The translations under genes were made by a program, and so were the position numbers. A DNA stretch of 64,000 bases from Brevibacterium permense (lineage in GTDB: Bacteria; Actinomycetota; Actinomycetes; Actinomycetales; Brevibacteriaceae). The stretch's first letter is position 1, and each line of letters starts with the position of its first letter. Below the pieces are notes generated by a model. That model saw nothing but the letters and a program-made list of their open reading frames with translations. It searched no databases and was not told the DNA's origin. The stretch lies in the NCBI RefSeq assembly GCF_025506275.1, contig NZ_QYCP01000095.1:62001-126000 (forward strand), given 5' to 3'. Of this stretch, positions 26,001 through 31,951 are shown in pieces.

Positions 26001-26144
26001 GGGAACCCAGTGCACTCCGCCCTCGGCCCGAAGACGTTCGTAGATCGGGAACGGGTCATCGTAGAGTTCGGGGATCGTCACCCAGTCGGCAACCGGGACC
26101 GCTGAAGCTGTGGGGGGGTGCTCCTGCGGTTCGATTGGGGGCAT
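23049..26144 (-). CDS. Cytochrome P450 / FAD-NADPH reductase / flavodoxin triple fusion
   Basis: A 1031-residue self-sufficient monooxygenase in three parts. Residues 1-405 are a P450: heme loop FSKGVHVCLG with ligand C354, ExxR helix EETIR (282-286) and an unusual I-helix GGGLNEPRD (243-251), whose N-E-P replaces the usual acid-Thr pair and recalls the QEP of GcoA-type aryl-O-demethylases. Residues 441-845 are an adrenodoxin-reductase/FprA/XplB-like flavoprotein: FAD site VVGAGPSG (445-452), VPYGLLRYGVAADH, NADP site GQGNVA (590-595). Residues 877-1031 are a flavodoxin: FMN loop GTESGNAE (885-892), STYGDGD, FGLGDASY. Low-complexity linkers separate the parts. A LysR gene is divergent and an MHS transporter lies downstream. 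The ATG at 26144 has no good ribosome-binding site; a better start at 26160 is out of frame by one base (see the C-run at 26112-26118). The substrate is inferred to be a methoxyaromatic. Confidence 0.9.
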   Translation of the reverse strand: MPPIEPQEHPPTASAVPVADWVTIPELYDDPFPIYERLRAEGGVHWVPAVNRYLITSYEAVSVTEHDQEAFSADEEGSLQIRAMGHSMLRRDDPMHYEQRRAWQPVLKPGYVKRIWTKMYREVAEDLLAKLVGKGPDVDLIWDFAAPYASETLRRMLGLYNADQSDLQRWSQTMIDATGNYADDPDVWAKGKKSFDEVDAALDEMLGYHLTHRDHSLISGLLSMPGDRMPIEQIRANIKMTIGGGLNEPRDALGVAALAMFENPEQRAAAVADPALWPTVFEETIRWVAPIGMYSRQTTCETELAGKLLPAGAKLGICVLSANRDEAVWDDAHRFDIHREVKPHLAFSKGVHVCLGNWAARAEIAEVALPLLFNSLKGLDIDRTRETRIGGWVFRGLLSLPVTWDSAEDTPNYGISHAKRDDRTDSGSQGGAGAAPDAEGPRIAVVGAGPSGCFSAKEILRQVPGSRVDVYDRLPVPYGLLRYGVAADHQGTKSVSAQFDRLFADPRATFIGNTELGVDVTMDELKSGYDSVVLASGLSHDRPLAIPGADLKHVYSAGSITRLLNGHPDERDDDGHTRTPDLGSRVAVIGQGNVAIDVLRLLTCDAQALDGSDIDDSAYTSLRRDISRIDIIGRSAAGTAKFDPVMIREVGRVPGLVHELHGVDLTMRIPGKDAKLDALAELTCSAQTQPAHDAIHVHWWFETTPEALTGDGAVTGIELRRTDEDNIGLDVDSVITAIGFVRDPMTSARQGICPVSPIPGDGKISAGLFAIGWLKGNGRGTIPDQRADARSLAAQIASELNAGSMTTGAPGLTPHAKATDFASWRRIDLKERLGAGPGRCRSKITSRTELMAAASDLSLDESLQDTSANSSEGLAPGLPVTVLFGTESGNAELVAEEIGAFLGDRDDLEIRDLAEISPDDLDPERFHLIVCSTYGDGDVPRSATEFYRTLKMRDVDLQGIRFAVFGLGDASYTRTYSRGSELLTEALEARGAVREGEYGRHDAGGAVPASEAACEWAEGVLTTIGTTFAAV
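26112..26118 (-). repeat. C7 homopolymer near the 5' end of the P450 fusion gene
   Basis: Seven C on the coding strand (G on the plus strand). An ATG at 26160 preceded by GAGGAG opens a frame (MTSQLHAPN) that enters this run and leaves it out of phase with the P450. With six C the same start would read straight into the P450 frame. It is either a slippage-controlled switch, a real frameshift bypassed by the ATG at 26144, or a sequencing length error. Confidence 0.65.
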
Positions 26145-26199
26145 GCAATTGAGAAGTCATCGCCGTCTCCTCTTCGTTGAGTGTCTCTGTGAGGCTGTT

Positions 26200-26213
26200 C
26201 ACATCAGTATGTG
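26200..26213. promoter_or_regulatory. Candidate LysR-type operator
   Basis: CACAT and ATGTG arms with a four-base spacer, in a TTCA-N10-TGCA context, lie between the divergent P450 and LysR genes. This is the place and form expected for a LysR recognition site. Confidence 0.45.
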
Positions 26214-26271
26214 CACTACGCTTAGAAAGGAAAAGCGGAATTAATCGCACAACTAAACCGGATTGGCGGAT

Positions 26272-27186
26272 ATGAGATCTGACCAGCCACCGAACTTCAC
26301 ACTGCGACAGCTGTCCTACCTGATCACGGCTGCTCGCATGGGGACGATCTCCGCCGCGGCGCGAGAGCTGCACGTCTCTTCATCGGCGATCTCCGACGCC
26401 ATCACCACGCTGGAACACGAGCTCCAATCCCAACTCTGCATTCGGCGGAAATCGCAGGGTTTGGCGCTCACCGCCGCAGGCAGACAGGTTCTCGACAAGG
26501 CCCGCCCGCTGCTGGCCGGCGCACGTGACCTCGAGCTTCAATTGACGACGACGAATGGTGAACTCGCTGGTCCGATCACCATCGGCTGCTATCCGACCCT
26601 GGCACCGATGATCCTTCCGGTCCTGCTCGATGGATTCGGTCGTCTGCACCCGAAGGTGGGCCTCGAGATCGTCGAAGCCACACAGGACCTCCTCGTCGGC
26701 AAGCTTGATTCGGGTGAGATCGATCTGGCTTTTGTCTACGAGACACTCGTCCCGGGCACACCGAACCGCGCCCAGCTCTTCGCTCAGCCGGCGCATGTCG
26801 TCCTGTCTGCCGAGGATGAGTTCGCCTATCGGGAGACGGTCCGACTAGAGGATCTCGAGTCAAGGGATCTCATCCTGCTCGATTCCCCGCCGTCGAGTCA
26901 CCACACTCTGTCGATGTTCGCCGAGCGGCAGCTCCACCCGACGATCCGGCACCGCACGACGAGTTACGAGGTGGTCCGGACGCTCGTCGCACGACGGCTC
27001 GGATACGGAATCCTTGTCCAACGTCTGTCGAATCCGAACAGCTACGAGGATCTGCCCCTGATCGTCAAGGAGATCGAGCCGGCGGTGAAGCCGGTCAGCG
27101 TCGATGCGATCTGGCCCGCTAATTCCACGATCGCGCCGCGAGTGCAGGCGCTCATCGAATTCGCTCTGGCGCAGGAGTGGATCTGA
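26272..27186 (+). CDS. LysR family transcriptional regulator
   Basis: A 304-residue regulator. The winged helix-turn-helix at about 10-65 reads TLRQLSYLITAARMGTISAA, then SSSAISDAITTLEHELQ. The substrate-binding domain (about 90-300) includes GPITIGCYPTLAPMILP, DSGEIDLAFVYE and RTLVARRLGYGILVQ. It is divergent from the P450 fusion gene, the standard arrangement for a LysR activator and its target, so its inducer is probably the P450 substrate. The ATG at 26272 is used; an in-frame TTG at 26263 is an alternative. It is convergent with the PaaX gene. Confidence 0.92.
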   Translation: MRSDQPPNFTLRQLSYLITAARMGTISAAARELHVSSSAISDAITTLEHELQSQLCIRRKSQGLALTAAGRQVLDKARPLLAGARDLELQLTTTNGELAGPITIGCYPTLAPMILPVLLDGFGRLHPKVGLEIVEATQDLLVGKLDSGEIDLAFVYETLVPGTPNRAQLFAQPAHVVLSAEDEFAYRETVRLEDLESRDLILLDSPPSSHHTLSMFAERQLHPTIRHRTTSYEVVRTLVARRLGYGILVQRLSNPNSYEDLPLIVKEIEPAVKPVSVDAIWPANSTIAPRVQALIEFALAQEWI

Positions 27187-27232
27187 CAGGCGACGACCGA
27201 CATGGCACGCCTGACCACCATTCGGGGCGCGT

Positions 27233-28030
27233 CTACTCGAGAGCGCCGGCGAAAAAGTCATCGAGAACAGGAGCCTCTCGTTCGCCAAGACGCTGGTTGA
27301 GGTCGACGAACAACTGCGCTTGCGTCGTCCCAGGCCAATTCTGCGGCAAGAGGACGTCGGGCAGCTGCGGATCCAGCCGGGTCAGACCCAACCATTCACA
27401 TTGCAGTTTCACTCTCGCCACCAGAGCCTCCATAGGCGACTCAGCTTCCGGAGCGAAGCCCTGCCACCGAACGCCGAAAGCAGAATATTCCGCAGCGAGA
27501 GCATCGAGCTCAAAGGCTGCCACGAGATTGTCATCGGTCGTGGGAGGCTGAGGTCGCCCGCAGATGACTATCGGGGAAACTTCGAGCTGCTCGGCATCCA
27601 GCACAGACATCAACTCCCGCGATCCGGGCGCCACCCATGTCCCGCCATCGACCTGGCCGAAGCCAGCCCAAGACAACTGTGTCCAAATCTTCTGCCGCAA
27701 CGACCTCCGAGTCTCCGGGACCTGAATCCTCACCATCGTCCAGGCACCGTCCCAACTATCGGACTGCCAACCCGTGAACATCTTGCGGCCGCCTTCGCCT
27801 AGGATCTGAGACCCGGTGTCGGTCAAGCTGTAGAACGTCTTTCTACCCTGCTTGCTACGGTCGACAAAGCCCTTGGCGGTCATTCGCTGCAGGACCGATC
27901 TCGCTGCAGTCTCACCGACGCCGAGCCTCTTCATGACGAAGACGATCGAAGCTCCACTGAGAGGACGAGTCGACCCAAGCAGGTGCTCCCCGACAAGGGC
28001 GAAGAAGAGTGACTGCGGGCGAAGGTCCAT
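27233..28030 (-). CDS. PaaX family transcriptional regulator
   Basis: A 265-residue PaaX-like repressor with the N-terminal winged-helix domain (SIVFVMKRLGVGETAARSVLQRMTAKGF), the central PaaX domain (WDGAWTMVRIQVPETRRSLR, then LSWAGFGQVDGGTWVAPG) and the C-terminal PaaX_C domain. The family prototype represses phenylacetate genes by sensing phenylacetyl-CoA; relatives respond to other aryl-CoA esters. It is divergent from the six-gene CoA-dependent operon starting at 28181, and a palindrome overlaps that promoter. An acyl-CoA made by the synthetase of the operon is the likely inducer. Confidence 0.9.
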   Translation of the reverse strand: MDLRPQSLFFALVGEHLLGSTRPLSGASIVFVMKRLGVGETAARSVLQRMTAKGFVDRSKQGRKTFYSLTDTGSQILGEGGRKMFTGWQSDSWDGAWTMVRIQVPETRRSLRQKIWTQLSWAGFGQVDGGTWVAPGSRELMSVLDAEQLEVSPIVICGRPQPPTTDDNLVAAFELDALAAEYSAFGVRWQGFAPEAESPMEALVARVKLQCEWLGLTRLDPQLPDVLLPQNWPGTTQAQLFVDLNQRLGEREAPVLDDFFAGALE

Positions 28031-28083
28031 GCTCTGATTCTATGCGCACTGCCCGCTCCAGAACATTCACGTATCGCAAACTA

Positions 28084-28113
28084 TTGACGCTCCGTCGTCT
28101 TTCTGCATAGTAT
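28084..28113 (+). promoter_or_regulatory. Promoter of the PaaX-controlled operon
   Basis: TTGACG at 28084-28089 and TAGTAT at 28108-28113 are separated by 18 bases and lie about 68 bases before the ATG at 28181. They resemble a housekeeping sigma promoter. Confidence 0.6.
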
Positions 28114-28128
28114 CGAAGACGGTTCGAT
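28112..28128. promoter_or_regulatory. Candidate PaaX operator
   Basis: ATCGAA and TTCGAT arms with a five-base spacer overlap the end of the -10 box and the expected transcription start, a position suited to repression by the divergent PaaX protein. Confidence 0.5.
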
Positions 28129-28180
28129 CGCCGCCGATCAGACCGTCAATCAAGAGAGCCGTTCAGTCAGCGAGGATTAC

Positions 28181-29554
28181 ATGGCTTCCGCGAACTCCAC
28201 CTCAAGCAAATCAACACCGATGCTCAAGCGAGCTGCCGCCTCGGCGTACCTCGGCAGCGTCATCGAATACTACGACTTCTTCGTCTACTCGGTCTGCGCC
28301 GCCCTCGTATTCAAGGACGTGTTCTTCTCCAACCTCTCCCCTGCGGTCGGCACTCTCGCCAGTCTGGCCACATTCGCAACCGGCTATCTCGCCCGCCCCC
28401 TCGGGGGCATCGTCTTCGGGCACTTCGGGGACAGACTCGGCCGCAAACGCATGCTCGTGCTGAGCATGTTCACCATCGGAATCGCCTCAACTGCGATCGG
28501 CTTGCTGCCGACCTACGAACAGGCGGGACTCATCGGCCCCGTTCTCCTTATCCTCATCCGTGTCGTCCAGGGCGTTGCCATCGGCGGCGAATGGGGCGGA
28601 GCCATGCTCATGTCCGCCGAGCACTCAACGAAGAACCGCGGCTTCTGGGCCAGCTTCACCAGCGCCGGCGCTCCCACCGGGCAACTTGTCTCCGCGCTCG
28701 TCATCGCCGCAGTCCTGGCGCTCATGGGTCCCGAGGCCTTCATCGCCTGGGGCTGGCGGCTGCCGTTCCTCGCCTCGATCCTTCTGCTCGTCGTCGGCAT
28801 CATCGTCCGCTCTGCAGTCGCCGAATCTCCTGAGTTCCTCGCTGCGAAGACACGCGCGCCCTCACGGCGCATCCCGATTGTCGCTGCTCTGCGCGACCAG
28901 CCCGTGACCCTGCTGTTCGCCGTCGGAGTCGGCCTGTCCGCGTTCATGTTCCAGGGCCTGCTCACAACCTATTCCGTCGCCTACGGCGTGCAGATCGGTA
29001 TCGAGCAGCAGACGATACTCAACGCCTTGTCATTCTCCTCGTTCTTCGCGATCTTCGGGATCATCGGCTGGTCCCGACTGTCCGATACGATCGGTCGTCG
29101 TCCATTGGTCATCGCCGGCGCCGTGCTCATCGCCGTGTGGAGCTTCGCACTCTTCCCGATGATCGAGACCAAGGACGGTCTCATCATCACCATCGGCATG
29201 ATCATCGGCCAGGGCGTCATCCACCCGATGATCTATGGACCTTTGGCCGGTCTCTACTCCGAACTCTTCGACACCGAGCACCGCTACACCGGGGCATCGC
29301 TCGGCTACCAGATCGCAGGTATCGGCGCAGGCATCTCACCCGTCCTGTTCGCCGCAATCATGAGCTCGGCCGATTCTCCCTCCACAATCCCACTATCGAT
29401 TGTCATCACGGTTGTCGCCGCCATCAGCATCCTGTGCATCTGGAGGCTCGGCGAGACGAAATCCCGCAGCCTGTCAGAACAGAACCTCGGCGAGACGCGA
29501 CCCAGCATCGAAAACGGCACTCCGCCAGCAGTAACGGAAGGACCGACCCTATGA
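28181..29554 (+). CDS. MHS-family MFS transporter
   Basis: A 457-residue, twelve-helix transporter of the metabolite:H+ symporter family: GSVIEYYDFFVYSVCAALVF, ARPLGGIVFGHFGDRLGRKR, GVAIGGEWGGAMLMSAEHS. It is the first gene of an operon that continues with an acyl-CoA synthetase whose ATG overlaps its stop by four bases, so it should import the acid that the operon activates. GCGAGGATT precedes the ATG at 28181. It is separated from the divergent PaaX gene by 150 bases holding a promoter and palindrome. In known phenylpropanoid clusters an MFS transporter occupies the same place. Confidence 0.9.
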   Translation: MASANSTSSKSTPMLKRAAASAYLGSVIEYYDFFVYSVCAALVFKDVFFSNLSPAVGTLASLATFATGYLARPLGGIVFGHFGDRLGRKRMLVLSMFTIGIASTAIGLLPTYEQAGLIGPVLLILIRVVQGVAIGGEWGGAMLMSAEHSTKNRGFWASFTSAGAPTGQLVSALVIAAVLALMGPEAFIAWGWRLPFLASILLLVVGIIVRSAVAESPEFLAAKTRAPSRRIPIVAALRDQPVTLLFAVGVGLSAFMFQGLLTTYSVAYGVQIGIEQQTILNALSFSSFFAIFGIIGWSRLSDTIGRRPLVIAGAVLIAVWSFALFPMIETKDGLIITIGMIIGQGVIHPMIYGPLAGLYSELFDTEHRYTGASLGYQIAGIGAGISPVLFAAIMSSADSPSTIPLSIVITVVAAISILCIWRLGETKSRSLSEQNLGETRPSIENGTPPAVTEGPTL

Positions 29555-31128
29555 CCTTCTCCCACCCCGCTCTGACCCGACTCTCTGAAATCCAGGCCAC
29601 CGATTACGGCAGCAAGGTGGCAATCACCTTCGACGGCGTCCAACACACTTACGCCCAGATGCACGAACGCACCCTGACCTGCGCGGCAGAGCTGCACGCA
29701 CAGGGAGTACGTCGTGGCGATCGCATCGCCTACCTCGGTCCCAACCATCCTGCCCTGATCGTCGTCCTCCTCGCCTGCCTCCGCCTCGGCGTGATCTTCA
29801 TCCCACTCAATTGGCGACTTGCGCCGCCCGAACTCGACTACCAGCTCGCTCTCGCCGAAGCGTCTCTGCTGTACGTGGCGCCCGAATCGGCCAAGACGGC
29901 TGCGGGCCTGAGTACCGACGTGGTCCAGGAGACAGTGCAGTGGCAAGATACATCCACCTCGCCGTCGGGTCCGCTTGTGCCGGCGGCCGACGTCGACGGC
30001 GAGCAGCCGGCGTTTCTTCTCTTCACCTCAGGGACGACCGGACGTCCCAAAGGCGCGGTCCTCTCACACGCCAATCTGATGTGGAACTCTTTCAATCTTC
30101 TCCTCAACACTGACCTGACTGTCGCCGACGTCACCCTCGTCGTTGCTCCTCTCTTCCACGTCATCAGCCTCAACCAGCAGGTGATGACCAGCTACTTGCG
30201 CGGTGCGCACATGCTCATCGAGTCGAGGTGGGACGTCAACCGAGCCTTCGATGCCATCGAACACGAAGGACTGACCTGGATGGCCGGGGTCACAACGATG
30301 TTCGCAGACATGTTGCAGTCGCCGAGGTGGGAGAGCGCTGACCTGTCGTCGCTGCGATTCGTCAACTCGGGCGGTGCACCGATCCCGGTCTCCCTGATCC
30401 AGAGATACCAGGCGAAGGACATCATGTTCTGCCAAGGCTACGGACTCACCGAGACCTCCCCGGGCTGCACCTTCTTGCCTGCTGCGCACGCCCTCGACAA
30501 GGCCGGATCGGCCGGACGCGCCGTGCCCTTCACCGAAGTCGATGTCCGTGATGTCTCCGGAAATTCCTGCTCCCCCGGCGTCAACGGCGAAATCGTCGCC
30601 CGCGGCCCCAATGTCACCAATGGCTATTGGAATGACCCGATTGCCACCGGTCAGGCTTTCTCCCCTGATGGATGGTTCCATACCGGCGACATCGGCTACC
30701 TCGACGACGACGGATTCCTCTTCATCGTCGACCGGCTCAAGGACATGTTCATCTCCGGAGGTGAGAATGTCTATCCTGCCGAGGTGGAGTCTGCCCTCTT
30801 CGAACATCCGGGTGTCAGCGAAGCTGCGGTGGTCGCCGCATCCGATGAGAAGTGGGGCGAGGTCGGACACGCTTTCGTCGTCGCAGCTGAATCGGACACA
30901 CCGCCAACGGCGGATGAACTGAGCAACTTTCTGCTCGCTCGCCTCGCAAAATACAAGGTGCCTAAGTACTTCGACCTCGTCGACGATCTCCCACGCACCG
31001 GCTCGGGAAAGATTCACAAGGTCTCCCTGCGCACCGCTGATGCGCTCGGCGCACACTCGAATCCCGCGGCGAAGACCACAACCGAGGACAAGCCAGCACC
31101 GACCGCACCATCAAAGGACCATAAATGA
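29551..31128 (+). CDS. AMP-forming acyl-CoA synthetase (feruloyl/coumaroyl-CoA-synthetase-like by context)
   Basis: A 525-residue ANL-superfamily ligase that activates a carboxylic acid to its CoA thioester through an acyl-adenylate. Motifs are the P-loop LLFTSGTTGRPKGAVLSH, the GYGLTETSPG adenylate site, HTGDIGYLDDDGF, the DRLKDMFISGGENVYP hinge and the C-terminal lysine in TGSGKIHK. The N-terminal region (HALIVVLLACLRLGVIFIPLNWR-type segment) is standard. Its ATG overlaps the transporter stop and its stop overlaps the hydratase start. A hydratase, a dehydrogenase and an amidohydrolase downstream point to a 2-enoic acid such as ferulate or coumarate, but a short or branched aliphatic acid is not excluded. 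Confidence 0.88.
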   Translation: MTFSHPALTRLSEIQATDYGSKVAITFDGVQHTYAQMHERTLTCAAELHAQGVRRGDRIAYLGPNHPALIVVLLACLRLGVIFIPLNWRLAPPELDYQLALAEASLLYVAPESAKTAAGLSTDVVQETVQWQDTSTSPSGPLVPAADVDGEQPAFLLFTSGTTGRPKGAVLSHANLMWNSFNLLLNTDLTVADVTLVVAPLFHVISLNQQVMTSYLRGAHMLIESRWDVNRAFDAIEHEGLTWMAGVTTMFADMLQSPRWESADLSSLRFVNSGGAPIPVSLIQRYQAKDIMFCQGYGLTETSPGCTFLPAAHALDKAGSAGRAVPFTEVDVRDVSGNSCSPGVNGEIVARGPNVTNGYWNDPIATGQAFSPDGWFHTGDIGYLDDDGFLFIVDRLKDMFISGGENVYPAEVESALFEHPGVSEAAVVAASDEKWGEVGHAFVVAAESDTPPTADELSNFLLARLAKYKVPKYFDLVDDLPRTGSGKIHKVSLRTADALGAHSNPAAKTTTEDKPAPTAPSKDHK

Positions 31129-31949
31129 CCAACCTCTCCTCGTCCCACCTCGCAGGCATCTCCGACCAGCCGAAGAAGACCGACGTCAACGAGTCCCTTC
31201 GGTTCACCGCTGAGGATGACATCGGCGTCCTCACTCTCGATCGGTCTGCTAAGCGCAACGCGCTCGATGATGCGACCGTTGCCGCTCTCGGCGAATTCTT
31301 CCGCACCCCACCTGAGGTCTCCGCCATCGTGCTGACGACCGTCGGCGAGCATTTCTGCGCGGGGCTCGATCTCTCCGAGATGGCCGAGCGTGACGCAGTA
31401 GGCGGCCTTCGCCACTCACGTTCATGGCACGCGACGATGAATGCGATCACCGAATCCGAGATCCCCGTCATCGCCGTCCTCCAGGGCGGAGTCATCGGCG
31501 GCGGCCTCGAACTCGCGACCGCAGCTCATCTTCGAGTGGCCGAGGAGTCCGCATACTTCGCCCTGCCCGAGGGCAAACGCGGTCTCTTCGTCGGCGGAGG
31601 CGCCTCGGTACGGGTGCCCCGCCTCATCGGACTCAGCCGAGTCCAGGACATGATGCTCACCGGCCGCCGTTTCGACGCCGCCGAGGCCGAGAGCATCGGA
31701 CTTGTCAACTATCGCGTCCCCTCCGGCGAAGGACAGGCGAAGGCCTTTGAACTCGCGGCCTCGATCGCTTCGAACTCCCCGGTGACGAACTATGCGATCA
31801 CCCAAGCGCTTCCACGCATCGCCGAAGCCGGGCGTGACGAAGGCTACATGTTGGAGGCGCTCATGGCGTCCGTCGCCCAGTCGAGTGCCGAGGCGAAAGA
31901 GCTCATGCGGGCATTCCTCAATGGCTCCGGACCCAAAGTGAGGAAGTGA
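31125..31949 (+). CDS. Enoyl-CoA hydratase/isomerase (crotonase family)
   Basis: A 274-residue crotonase-fold enzyme. The two oxyanion-hole segments are EHFCAGLDLSEM and QGGVIGGGLELATAAHLRVA; PEGKRGLFVGGGASVRVPRL is the active-site helix. It would hydrate the 2-enoyl-CoA formed by the preceding synthetase to a 3-hydroxyacyl-CoA. In feruloyl-CoA hydratase/lyases the same fold also cleaves the chain, but the 3-hydroxyacyl-CoA dehydrogenase in this operon favours a hydratase without lyase activity. Translationally coupled to its upstream neighbour by a four-base overlap, and close to the downstream synthetase. Confidence 0.9.
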   Translation: MTNLSSSHLAGISDQPKKTDVNESLRFTAEDDIGVLTLDRSAKRNALDDATVAALGEFFRTPPEVSAIVLTTVGEHFCAGLDLSEMAERDAVGGLRHSRSWHATMNAITESEIPVIAVLQGGVIGGGLELATAAHLRVAEESAYFALPEGKRGLFVGGGASVRVPRLIGLSRVQDMMLTGRRFDAAEAESIGLVNYRVPSGEGQAKAFELAASIASNSPVTNYAITQALPRIAEAGRDEGYMLEALMASVAQSSAEAKELMRAFLNGSGPKVRK

Positions 31950-31951
31950 AC

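Noticed and set aside
24678..26105. A 475-codon open frame on the plus strand inside the P450 fusion gene
   Set aside because: The opposite strand carries recognisable P450 and reductase motifs throughout; this frame has no family features.
29137..29550. N-terminal extension of the acyl-CoA synthetase
   Set aside because: The extra 138 codons overlap the transporter gene in another frame; the ATG at 29551, overlapping the transporter stop, fits both the family and translational coupling.
31125..31949. Feruloyl-CoA hydratase/lyase (vanillin-forming)
   Set aside because: A 3-hydroxyacyl-CoA dehydrogenase and an amidohydrolase in the same operon favour hydration followed by oxidation; no vanillin dehydrogenase is present.
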